Below, piece after piece: positions 49,801-57,589 of a DNA stretch of 64,000 bases; position 1 is the first letter of the stretch, and each line of letters opens with the position of its first letter. The notes under the pieces were generated by a model, which was not told where the DNA came from, did no database searches, and worked only from the letters and a program-made list of their open reading frames with translations. Both the position numbers and the translations under genes were made by a program. This DNA comes from a virus: positions 1-64,000 of the IMG/VR virus record IMGVR_UViG_3300030090_004128; one strand, 5' to 3'.

Positions 49801-51825
49801 AAAATTATTATCTAACGTAGCTACAATAGCATATGGACCCCTGTTACCTCTTCCTATAATACCTAAATCTTTACATTTTCTTCCAGCTACTTCTATTTTT
49901 TTAACTATACCTGAAGAGTTTTTTACAGATACTATTAAATGGTTATCAACTCCAGGAGTTATGTTGGTTTGTGATACATTATTATTATCAAAAGCAGATC
50001 TTACAATATCACTAATAGGCGACCATGCACTAACCTCATTGTCATAAAAAACATACCTATATCTAAATTGAAATAAATTCCCAAAAAGCTCATTTTTCGC
50101 TATAGAAGGACTACTTCCAAATACATATGTAGGTGCATGTAAAGGTGGTCTCTTAATAACTTCCACATATTGTCTTTTAGATTCTGATGGATATAATGGA
50201 TCATATAAGTTATACGGATAATAATCCTCTAAACTAATATCATCTGTTCCACCCTCCTCATTTAATATATATGGATCATCGAATAAATCTACAGCAGCTA
50301 TACTGTTTTTTGATTTTCTAACATTTATAGAGCAAGGCTCACCGTATTGTCTAGAAGTCCAGTATAAAACATCTCCCACTTTATCAATGTCATTAATAAG
50401 GAAGTTTTTTCTCCAGTTAAAAACCGATGTGTTAGAATTTCCTGAGTCCCTAAATACAGTCTCTATAGCACCCGTTTTAAGATCGTACTCTAATATTAAG
50501 TGATAATGATGATCACTGGCAACAAACCAATATATCTTATCATTTCTAGTATCTTCATAAGCACCTATAGTATCATAATTAATAGGTTCACCCTCGTCTG
50601 TGAGATCATTAGATATAGTAGCGTTTGCTTGCATGAAAGTTTTTACAACTTCAATATCATGTCCCGCACCAGACTCTATAGTTGTATGACCTACAGTCCA
50701 TCCGACAGACTCTAATCCATTTAAATATTCTGTAATATATAATTCCGCCTCATCTGATTCCCCAACAATACCCCAATCATCAGAGTTATTTAATTCTTCC
50801 TGGCCAGTAGCATATCCATATCCATCCTCAACTCCAGTATCTTCTGCTCCCCACCAGTATGGCTCCTCTCCATTAGAATTTGTAGTAAATAATGTTCCAG
50901 TTAAATCATCTACGATTCCAGCATCAAAAGGTTGTGAACTTCCTGATGTTTGTAGATCAACATAAAAAACTCCATCCTCAGTATAGCCATCACTAGAATA
51001 TGGAGCTTCAAATAAAAGTGCGTATGCAAAAACTTGACCTGGAGTGTAATCTTCATGATTAGCTACGTTCTCCATCGCAGGCTGACCAAAGAAATATGCA
51101 GTATCAAAATAAGGGCTATTATTATCAATAACGCTCACAGTTATACCTAATGCAGATATTTGAGAAGAGTTTTGACTAACCCAATGAGTTAGGTAATTAT
51201 ACATCTCTACATGAGTCTCTCCATTATATGAAATTTGAAATGTATTTGTTGGGGCTTGTAATTCAGCTAAAGAAAATCCTATAACAATATCAAAAAGTAA
51301 AAGAGTTATCGAAGGTTCACCTAAATCAGTATAAGTTGAAGACGCAGGCCCATCTTCACCTGGATTATCACCAGGACCGTATTGTTGTGCATAATAAGCT
51401 GGGAAGGGGTAATTTGTCACCTCAACCTCATAACCATATCCTAAAGGATATCCATCTTCATCGTAAGCAGATTCCCACGTTGTATATGTATTAGGATCAT
51501 TTTCATCTCTAAGGTGGCCATCAAAACCCTCTATGTTAGTTGCTAGATCAGAATCAGCATATCCAACACCACCATAATTAAACCAATAATTAGTCCAAGG
51601 CATAAAAAGACAGATTCTTCTTTTACCTTGCTGTGGAGGAGTAGGAAAATCATAAGCAACTTTTTTGTTTCCTTTTATGTTTTCAACAACACCTTCTGTA
51701 TTAGCTTCTGAAGAAATATTCCTTATATTTAAAGCGTGGTGATAATCACCATTCTTTAAAGCTCTAAGATCAGTGTCTTTATCCAATCCACCAACAAATA
51801 TTTTTTTAGACTGTTTACTAGGCAT
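46861..51825 (-). CDS. Large beta-rich stabilisation/tail protein
   Basis: 1654 residues. The opening KIFVGGLDKDTDLRALKNGDYHHALNIRN and VVENIKGN is the pattern of phage head-tail stabilisation proteins (P22 gp10-type beta-propellers, also found in crAss-like phages). The remainder is rich in Tyr/Trp/Asp/Asn with many short strands, in line with a long propeller or multi-domain beta protein. It follows the small ring-type gene at 51830 and precedes the S74 protein, so it is likely part of the short tail. Confidence 0.65.
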   Translation of the reverse strand: MPSKQSKKIFVGGLDKDTDLRALKNGDYHHALNIRNISSEANTEGVVENIKGNKKVAYDFPTPPQQGKRRICLFMPWTNYWFNYGGVGYADSDLATNIEGFDGHLRDENDPNTYTTWESAYDEDGYPLGYGYEVEVTNYPFPAYYAQQYGPGDNPGEDGPASSTYTDLGEPSITLLLFDIVIGFSLAELQAPTNTFQISYNGETHVEMYNYLTHWVSQNSSQISALGITVSVIDNNSPYFDTAYFFGQPAMENVANHEDYTPGQVFAYALLFEAPYSSDGYTEDGVFYVDLQTSGSSQPFDAGIVDDLTGTLFTTNSNGEEPYWWGAEDTGVEDGYGYATGQEELNNSDDWGIVGESDEAELYITEYLNGLESVGWTVGHTTIESGAGHDIEVVKTFMQANATISNDLTDEGEPINYDTIGAYEDTRNDKIYWFVASDHHYHLILEYDLKTGAIETVFRDSGNSNTSVFNWRKNFLINDIDKVGDVLYWTSRQYGEPCSINVRKSKNSIAAVDLFDDPYILNEEGGTDDISLEDYYPYNLYDPLYPSESKRQYVEVIKRPPLHAPTYVFGSSPSIAKNELFGNLFQFRYRYVFYDNEVSAWSPISDIVRSAFDNNNVSQTNITPGVDNHLIVSVKNSSGIVKKIEVAGRKCKDLGIIGRGNRGPYAIVATLDNNFGAWQLDPDSEQTFRFFNDQAFPLVEAGEGERLYDAVPRSAHTQTILGNNRLTYGNYTEGFDVPKVAFTVTPQYGYSSAGIYGGPNYQDPVTLQTGDAVPSFKSGAFHSFGIVYYDEKGRCSTVLVDSEQKGGNSSDGRCYVKFPTERTVLADIPTGVANFDLTGAVTMKWEINHRAPLWANHYRWFYSRNNTVDEFVQFRVLQAFNNQDPASTDNRIFLNLRGLKGSDDSYITNAELDPNAVPNPDISILDYEFTKGDRVRIITSGTQIGAGVGAPADNVTTTYLDARVSGFEYYAQNDPNIPIRTNAIPSTNALNDDGSEDGWYLIIEQLIDSNGTPIANYNAASVAANTDLLEQAIVEIYKPKADPEPGEMLYFEFSELYGIDTGGRHMGPISDQGYPWTYDAFGNATSGTPAVGEFMFGDVYYKQRNMQRFANNVRGLQNFYVEDYFLNDYTDSNHINIGRANIYSAFYRQQDKEASITYSDVYQPATSFNGLSTFDYNEGNWEDYSRIDGSIQKIHYREVDIVMIQEDATYKVPVQRDILLSADGKGTVGVSNKILNPVVPFVGNYGISKNPESFVANGNVLFWTDIRRGAVLRLSGDGITPISDAKMHDYFRDREEDFRSYDPQFDWSSDYGNISGEMLTGQHQFFRIKGGFNPKHEEYIVQMDSIPAQLGHYNITEETFDVLGEWDGTGVTDQQDILVGGSVTAWRDKQKRWTSFYSHFAEYYCKVNRLFVSWDEGFLYLHDVDEENYNTFYGVTFYTELDFSINEGPSSVKGFKSLTLEANQAPEADSEGFEFEGELNTSYDVTLVTDMTETFVDRHNFDQRENKQYAQIPFVTVNSTGSEIIGLGIGSVEATDLITVVGNGTNFGAANIITGTSSDDSLITYGDQLYYNDSGNDILVGTIFSVDSSNQLTLAADSPFDFNSNFLFIKRNGYAEGDRMKGRYMEVKMRKRSRKLLEIFSGSATIFNSELSDD

Positions 51826-51829
51826 TTAA

Positions 51830-52555
51830 TTATAATTTAGGAGCCTGCTTAAAAGCTTTTCTTGTAGTCTGCATAGCCTCCTGCTTATTGAATGACTGCA
51901 TTCTAGCTCTAGCAAGTCTCTTTTGGTTATAGTATTCTTTTTTAGCTAACATTTTTTCATTCATATTGATAGCCCTTTTTCTGTATATCGATTTCCAATA
52001 TATATATGACTTTAAAGCCTCCTCAGCAAAGGAGTGTACCTTTATTGATTCCCCCTGTAGATCAGATGATCCATCTGAAATATATTCTATTATTACAGTT
52101 CCTGTAGCATTAGAAAACTCAATAGTTTCCTCTTCAAAATTCTCTCTATAATACCCGTTAGCATTATTTCCTCCACCTTGCCCATATCTTCCCCATAATC
52201 CATCTCCAGGAGTGTTGTCGGTAAAGACTGGATGTTGGGTTGTATCTTCTGTATTAGAAGATGTTGACCCATGAACTAAATTTATTCTATCTCTAGCTCC
52301 CAAGTAATTTAATTCACCATTACTATTGACTTTAGATATTCTTATATATGAAACATAATCAGTTGGTAAAGAGACTGTATTTTTATGATCTATAGTTAAT
52401 TCTATAGATTTTATTTGCCTTACGGTATCGAAATTCAATTCCTTAAGTCCGCTCATAGCTAAATTAAAATATCTTAAATACTCATGCTCACTAGACTTCC
52501 CTTCTTCTATTAAAAGATTTTGTATTACTTCCTCAACTGGTATAAATTGTGCCAT
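51830..52555 (-). CDS. Head-tail connector (ring) protein
   Basis: 241 residues. FIPVEEVIQNLLIEEG, YLRYFNLAMSGLKELNFD and TVSLPTDYVSYIRIS match the pattern of ring/adaptor proteins of podoviruses and crAss-like phages; the C-terminus is a basic helix pair (EKMLAKKEYYNQKRLARARMQ). It probably forms a ring below the portal. Two bases separate it from the next gene. Confidence 0.65.
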   Translation of the reverse strand: MAQFIPVEEVIQNLLIEEGKSSEHEYLRYFNLAMSGLKELNFDTVRQIKSIELTIDHKNTVSLPTDYVSYIRISKVNSNGELNYLGARDRINLVHGSTSSNTEDTTQHPVFTDNTPGDGLWGRYGQGGGNNANGYYRENFEEETIEFSNATGTVIIEYISDGSSDLQGESIKVHSFAEEALKSYIYWKSIYRKRAINMNEKMLAKKEYYNQKRLARARMQSFNKQEAMQTTRKAFKQAPKL

Positions 52556-52557
52556 TA

Positions 52558-54207
52558 TTAATCTATATTATCATTAGCCATATCGTCACTAGCATTTTTC
52601 ATAACTGTTAGTAATTCAACTAAATTCTTTATTATTATTTTTTCATAATCTGCTGGTATAGGATAAGTTACATGATCTTCCACTAAAGACGATGTTCCTA
52701 TATAATGCACCCTAATAGTATTTCCATACTTATTTGTTTTATCATCCATGCTATATCTTTTATATAAGTATATAGCCGCTCCCCCTATTGGATTTGTCGA
52801 ACCACCAGCATTTACAAGGTTTTCTATGTAATAATACTGTCTTCCTGATCTTTTAACGGTTTTATCATATAGAGAATTATGTTGACTACCAGAGGGCATT
52901 CTGTAAAAAATTTCTGGGCTAAAGTTTACTGCTGAAGCATCCGCATTTGCACTTGCTGTACTATAATGTTCTAATGTAAATGCACTTCCTGGGGTAAAAG
53001 GTACTAAATCATAACCTCCACCTGGTTCTATTTCTTGAAAATTTAAAGTATAAACCTGATCAGGCACAACACCTAAAGTTTCTTTTTGAAGTCTAATGTT
53101 TTGCTCTTGAGCAATTTTAGTAGCATTTTCAAGCACAAACTTATCTATAGCGTCTACGTAAGAAACATCTCTTCTTCTTGACACAAACTCAGTTGTATAC
53201 ATAGTATCATTAATCATAAACCCTATACCATGAGAATCTGCATGCCCAACTATATCTACCTGTTCATTAGTGCTTCCTCCAAGATTCTTGATAACCCAAC
53301 TAAATCCAATATCATTTAATATCTCATTATTCATATTTATTGCAGCACCGCCATATTCACTATCAGTCCCATCATCAAATCCATTATCCCCAACTCCATT
53401 GATTTTAAAATTATCAATTCTAGACCCATATTTAGTCTCTAAAGTTATAGCCCCCGAATGCATTATCTGCACTGGATTATCAAACATTTGATTATCTTCT
53501 GCGGTTAAAGCTTCTCCCTGTTTCCAATCTAAACCATATCTAATATCAAAATCTTTAACAAACTTTTTAAAACCAGCACTATTAACTAAACATTTCATAA
53601 AGTCAAGATGTTGATTTTCGTAAGTATCATACTCAGAAGTGTCCACATTAAACTCTATTTTATGTTTTCTAATTCCAGCATATTGATGTTGCTCAGTTAC
53701 TCCATTTTGCATTATAGTTTTTGTTAGATGGAAATCGAAAGAAATAGAGTATTTTTTATCCATCACTTTAGGACCAAACTTAAAAATAAGGTCTACTTTA
53801 CCTGTGTTATAATGAGGGCCTTTCAGAGTTCCCGTCACTTTATATATATCGCTCTGTTTTTCAAATCTAACATCAACGGTCTCTACTTTTTGTATACCCG
53901 CATCATTAGGAAGAGAAATATAACCGAAATTTAATCTACCATAAAGAGCATGATTTCTACTGTCATCTCTTATCAAAGGAATTGTAGCTTGAGAAATCCA
54001 ACCACCATTTATTTCTAATTCACCTTTAGCTGTGGCTGTAGATTTAGTATAATGCCAATCCATTATTTCAGATTTTATAAGAGCATCTCTCTCTTGGTCA
54101 ACCAAGAGCATCACCTCTCTTATATCTATAGAGCTATCTTCAGTAGGGTCCCCACCGTTTACTATTCTAAGAACTTGTTCCGCTATTTTATATCTTGTTG
54201 TTGCCAT
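52558..54207 (-). CDS. Ring/tail structural protein
   Basis: 549 residues. It begins TRYKIAEQVLRIVNGGDPTEDSSIDIREVMLLVDQERDALIK (in parts, residues 3-45), a motif of connector-type proteins encoded beside ring genes in crAss-like and Cellulophaga phages. The rest is mainly beta with Gly and Asp turns. It is translationally coupled to the next gene by TAATG. Role inferred from position and opening motif. Confidence 0.6.
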   Translation of the reverse strand: MATTRYKIAEQVLRIVNGGDPTEDSSIDIREVMLLVDQERDALIKSEIMDWHYTKSTATAKGELEINGGWISQATIPLIRDDSRNHALYGRLNFGYISLPNDAGIQKVETVDVRFEKQSDIYKVTGTLKGPHYNTGKVDLIFKFGPKVMDKKYSISFDFHLTKTIMQNGVTEQHQYAGIRKHKIEFNVDTSEYDTYENQHLDFMKCLVNSAGFKKFVKDFDIRYGLDWKQGEALTAEDNQMFDNPVQIMHSGAITLETKYGSRIDNFKINGVGDNGFDDGTDSEYGGAAINMNNEILNDIGFSWVIKNLGGSTNEQVDIVGHADSHGIGFMINDTMYTTEFVSRRRDVSYVDAIDKFVLENATKIAQEQNIRLQKETLGVVPDQVYTLNFQEIEPGGGYDLVPFTPGSAFTLEHYSTASANADASAVNFSPEIFYRMPSGSQHNSLYDKTVKRSGRQYYYIENLVNAGGSTNPIGGAAIYLYKRYSMDDKTNKYGNTIRVHYIGTSSLVEDHVTYPIPADYEKIIIKNLVELLTVMKNASDDMANDNID

Positions 54208-55118
54208 TATCTTCTCATTGTAGTTGGTGTAGGTACTCTAGGTCTCCCCACTGATGGGCTTGAGGCACTCTGTTCTTTAACTTTAGCCTCTGCATAAGCC
54301 ATAGGCTCTTGATCTCTTAGCGATATTCCTATGTAGGATAACATTCTTTGAGCGATTTCTCTATGGGTTTTACTAGGTAGAGTTAATTCTTGACTACTTG
54401 CACTAGATGGATTATACACGTATTGATTATTAACCATATTATAGCCCCAAAATGGAGATATAGGTTTTGCTATGTAAACTAAATATATTTGTTTGTAATC
54501 TGTATCTTTTAATTCTGCTATCTCATTTGTTATTCCTTCTGCATTTTGTCCAGGCTCAAATCCATAAATTTCAAATCCTTTATCAAACATTACAGCTACA
54601 TAATTATGTTCATCTGGGTAAAGAATCTCACTATGTAATCTGTACGATAGTTGATCGTGAGTTATTAAATCTATTTTCCCCCTTCTTAGTTCTTTATTTA
54701 TATCTCCCCCATCATCATTTGTATGAATCATTCCAGGTTGAACTTCATTTGGATCAGGTGTCGCATTTCCAGGTATATGGTAAAGCCTTAAAAAATGTAG
54801 ATATTCTCCTGATATTTTTCCTTTGTCATCCATTTCATTCTCTGGATACTTCCAAACACCAAGACCACTATCATCATATGTAAGCTGTTTTCTAAAAACA
54901 ACACTTCTAATATCATCTAAAACAGAATGATTTTGAACTAAAACTTTAGACCCTTTACTCATAGCCTCAGCCTCAGTCTTATATCTAGCAACTCTATCAT
55001 GTATTAAATCTAGTTGAGCCTGTTGTGCTAATAAGTTAAATTCAGAAGGTTTTATAAACCCTCTTTGCTCTTTATTTGCTATAAGTTGTACAAACCTGTA
55101 TAATTCATCTATCGTCAT
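54207..55118 (-). CDS. Ring/connector protein
   Basis: 303 residues. TIDELYRFVQLIANKEQRGFIKPSEFNLLAQQAQLDLI (about 2-39, split here) is typical of one of the ring proteins of short-tailed Bacteroidota phages; the middle is beta-rich, and the C-terminal ~30 residues are Pro/Arg/Ser-rich. It is the first gene after a terminator and a strong promoter (55137-55167), so this promoter probably sets the level of the tail genes. Confidence 0.6.
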   Translation of the reverse strand: MTIDELYRFVQLIANKEQRGFIKPSEFNLLAQQAQLDLIHDRVARYKTEAEAMSKGSKVLVQNHSVLDDIRSVVFRKQLTYDDSGLGVWKYPENEMDDKGKISGEYLHFLRLYHIPGNATPDPNEVQPGMIHTNDDGGDINKELRRGKIDLITHDQLSYRLHSEILYPDEHNYVAVMFDKGFEIYGFEPGQNAEGITNEIAELKDTDYKQIYLVYIAKPISPFWGYNMVNNQYVYNPSSASSQELTLPSKTHREIAQRMLSYIGISLRDQEPMAYAEAKVKEQSASSPSVGRPRVPTPTTMRR

Positions 55119-55136
55119 TATTTGTCTATTTTAAAA

Positions 55137-55167
55137 CAAATATAGCAAAAAAAAAGGAGGTAACAAA
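55137..55167 (-). promoter_or_regulatory. Late promoter TTTG-N19-TATATTTG within a terminator
   Basis: Minus strand: TTTG at 55167-55164 and TATATTTG at 55144-55137, spacer 19, an exact match. The -33 box lies in the loop of the preceding terminator hairpin and the spacer contains its T run, so one 46-bp piece ends one message and starts the next. Confidence 0.75.
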
Positions 55168-55182
55168 CCTGTAACCCCCTTT
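55147..55182 (-). terminator. Intrinsic terminator after the gene at 55207
   Basis: Minus strand: AAAGGGGGTTAC pairs with GTTACCTCCTTT (one wobble, one mismatch) around AGGTTT, followed by a run of T. It sits between the genes ending at 55207 and starting at 55118. Confidence 0.8.
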
Positions 55183-55206
55183 AAGTAGCATTATTATATG
55201 TTATAA

Positions 55207-56106
55207 TTAATTCGTGGTTCCCATTTTTGCTTTTATTTGATCCACAATTCCACTACCTGCATCAGTCATACACATATCTGCTAAACAGTCCACTGGTTTA
55301 ACCCCTAACGGTACATGAGTTATAACAGGTCTTTGATTTCCCTGAACCCAAGTGATTTTTCCAGAGTCCCAAGATATCACACCAGCCTCTTTACCTCTAA
55401 GTATAGTTTGCTTAATTTCCATTTTAGGATCATCCAATCCAGCTATAAAATTAATAGGATCTTTTTCAGCTAAAACTTTCATATCATATCTTATCTCATC
55501 AGTAGATTTATCTACATTAACCCCTAAAACCTGTGCATATCCTAATAATTTATTTAAAGGCATATCAAATACAGTTCTTAAAGCGTCCATAGATTGAATC
55601 TCTTTTTCCATCTTTTCTTTAGCGTCTTTTTCAAAATCTAATCTCTTAAAAACTCTTGATGAACCAGGTATTCTATCAGGGTTACTAGCATTAGCATTAC
55701 ACATATCTAGATATTTTCTTAAAGTAGGATTAGTGTAATCTACCATTAACACTCCATTATTGAAAGTTATAGGAGATTTTACCATTGAATCCTCTTTTTG
55801 CTCATCTTCAAATATAGAAGGCTCTCCTGGTATATATCTAATTTTTCTATTTATACCTTTTTCTGGATCAAAAATAATATCTTCAGCTTTAAGCATATGT
55901 ACGATAGGAAATTTTACCTTTCCAGTTTTCTTATCCTTACGCTCCCTGTAAAGCCTATATGTTGTTGGTTTTCTAGTATTCTTCTTTCTCCCCTGATTAA
56001 GGTTTGCAATACCATTAGTGTTTGATTTTGGTGCTGTAGGAGTCTCAACAGTATTCATTACCGCTGTCTCTACAGACTTTGTAGTAGGTTGTTTTTTCTT
56101 TGTCAT
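55207..56106 (-). CDS. Structural-type protein near capsid genes
   Basis: 299 residues. The N-terminal ~60 are disordered-looking (Thr, Lys, Pro, Asn), followed by TYRLYRERKDKKTGKVKFP and a middle with strands and helices, ending in a Gly/Asp helix. No recognised domain, but its place between the capsid-type and ring-type genes makes a head accessory likely. The preceding gap at 56107-56162 holds no gene. Confidence 0.5.
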   Translation of the reverse strand: MTKKKQPTTKSVETAVMNTVETPTAPKSNTNGIANLNQGRKKNTRKPTTYRLYRERKDKKTGKVKFPIVHMLKAEDIIFDPEKGINRKIRYIPGEPSIFEDEQKEDSMVKSPITFNNGVLMVDYTNPTLRKYLDMCNANASNPDRIPGSSRVFKRLDFEKDAKEKMEKEIQSMDALRTVFDMPLNKLLGYAQVLGVNVDKSTDEIRYDMKVLAEKDPINFIAGLDDPKMEIKQTILRGKEAGVISWDSGKITWVQGNQRPVITHVPLGVKPVDCLADMCMTDAGSGIVDQIKAKMGTTN

Positions 56107-56162
56107 TTTTCTTAAATTAAATTAAACTATAAATAATACACCTATCTCTAGATGTTGTTTTT

Positions 56163-56576
56163 TTATTCTGGGTTATCTAAGGTTATATGGAACTTGTTGT
56201 TAGCAACTGATAAAGATGGATCATCTATCCAGTCGGTTCCACAATATGTACGAGGATCTGTAGATGCGTCAGCAATAACTATAAATCCATTATTTTGAGC
56301 TAAGTGATCACTTATTTTTAAAACTATGTCTTTAAAAGCTCTTTTATGATTCCATTTAGTAGCTATAGATATTGTTATGTAATCAACTCCTTTTGTGTCA
56401 TTCTCAGCGTCTGTTCCAATCGATTGAGCCGACTCGAAAAGCATATAAAATTGACTATGGCCTTTAACTGTAACACCTTTTAACCGACTTAAAGGATAAG
56501 CAGCACACATAGCTGTTGTTTCAGATCCCATATTAAAGTCTCCGTTTTCGCTGTTCATAAAATATAATAACTTCAT
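56163..56576 (-). CDS. Capsid-linked paralogue C
   Basis: 137 residues from the Met before KLLYFMNSENGDF (56576); a longer start at 56624 would overlap the gene before and is not needed. It shares with paralogues A and B the order LYF, CAAYPLSRLKG, LTIxT-type strand, KxHxRAFKDIVLKI helix and a VIADxS end. The family may be head decoration or cement proteins. Confidence 0.6.
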   Translation of the reverse strand: MKLLYFMNSENGDFNMGSETTAMCAAYPLSRLKGVTVKGHSQFYMLFESAQSIGTDAENDTKGVDYITISIATKWNHKRAFKDIVLKISDHLAQNNGFIVIADASTDPRTYCGTDWIDDPSLSVANNKFHITLDNPE

Positions 56577-56598
56577 ATCTCTTTTTTTTAAAACTTTA

Positions 56599-57003
56599 TT
56601 AATCTGCTGTTGCAGTTCTAACACTTATAACACAGTTAAGTATATCATCGTGTATTTTTTCACCGTTATATATATCTGAAATAACTAAAAATCTACCAGT
56701 TCTTGAAACAGGTTCATTTAGTTTATCGACTATTCTTTTCATAACGCTAGCTTGTTTACCAGCTGTAACGGTGAGTGCTATTAAGTCTGTCTCATCACTA
56801 ACGTCACCAGCGTCCTCTTGATTAACTCCTAACCCCCTCATTAAAGGCTTAAACCTCATATTAACAACCTCATCAGCTGCATCGCTACTAGTACAATCAA
56901 ATCCTAAAAAACTATCTACATGATACATTACCGCTGAATGTACAGCTTCCGATATTGTATTTATCTGGAAGTAAAGGAACTTATCTGTTTCATCTATAAA
57001 CAT
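56599..57003 (-). CDS. Capsid-linked paralogue B
   Basis: 134 residues. FLYFQINT, SAVMYHVDSFLGFD, VNMRFKPL, DLIALTVTAGKQASVMKRIVDKL and RFLVISDI line up with the proteins on both sides. It is the middle copy of three. A TATATTTG box lies at 57028-57035 just before it, after a terminator. Confidence 0.6.
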   Translation of the reverse strand: MFIDETDKFLYFQINTISEAVHSAVMYHVDSFLGFDCTSSDAADEVVNMRFKPLMRGLGVNQEDAGDVSDETDLIALTVTAGKQASVMKRIVDKLNEPVSRTGRFLVISDIYNGEKIHDDILNCVISVRTATAD

Positions 57004-57027
57004 AACTTATATATTTTTTAATCTTTA

Positions 57028-57035
57028 CAAATATA
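57028..57035 (-). promoter_or_regulatory. -7 box TATATTTG before paralogue B
   Basis: TATATTTG on the minus strand, between the terminator at 57055-57095 and the start at 57003. No clear -33 TTTG at 19-21 bases, so it may be weak. Confidence 0.35.
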
Positions 57036-57054
57036 ATGATTTATTTTTAATAAA

Positions 57055-57095
57055 ACACCTTTGGAGGAAGAAAAACTCTTCCCCCTTAGATGTGT
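57055..57095 (-). terminator. Terminator/attenuator after the first capsid paralogue
   Basis: Minus strand: GGGGGAAGA pairs with TCTTCCTCC around GTTTT, with an outer ACAC/GTGT pair and T-rich sequence after. It separates the MCP and paralogue A from B and C, so it can reduce expression of the later copies. Confidence 0.7.
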
Positions 57096-57142
57096 TCTTT
57101 AGACTGCCTGTATATCATTTCAAGACAGTTAGCAAAGTGCTA

Positions 57143-57562
57143 TTAAGCAGCAGCTCCAGCCTGAACAGTTATTGACATGTCAGAAATTGCAACAGCAGTT
57201 CCTGATGAGTCAGGTCCTACTGGAAGAAAATCCTGAAGCATAAGGTCAGCAATAACAATCATGCTCTTGCCAGTACCAGCAACTTTAGGTGCGTCTATAG
57301 CAGCTAAAATAGCTTCGATAACTTCTTTGTGCTTATCAGAAGTAATAGTTAGAGTAACAACGTCATTTACATTGTCACCTCCACCATCAGCGTCTCCAAC
57401 TTCACCTTCTATTGGCTTAAAACACATCGCAAGATGAGTTTGTGTTGTAGTCTGATTGGTAAATCCTCTAAAACTACTTACTGGATAAACAGCAACATCG
57501 TGAGCAGCGTTAAATAACTTATCACCACTTCCTCCTTTGCAGAAATATAAATACTTTTCCAT
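57143..57562 (-). CDS. Capsid-linked paralogue A
   Basis: 139 residues directly after the major capsid gene. KYLYFCKGG, AVYPVSSFRGF, LAMCFKPIEG, DVVTLTITSDKHKEVIEAILAAID and SMIVIADL define the family shared with B and C. Head decoration is the best guess from gene order and copy number; no known fold is recognised. Confidence 0.62.
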   Translation of the reverse strand: MEKYLYFCKGGSGDKLFNAAHDVAVYPVSSFRGFTNQTTTQTHLAMCFKPIEGEVGDADGGGDNVNDVVTLTITSDKHKEVIEAILAAIDAPKVAGTGKSMIVIADLMLQDFLPVGPDSSGTAVAISDMSITVQAGAAA

Positions 57563-57589
57563 TTTATATAAACTTTAAAAGGTTAATAA

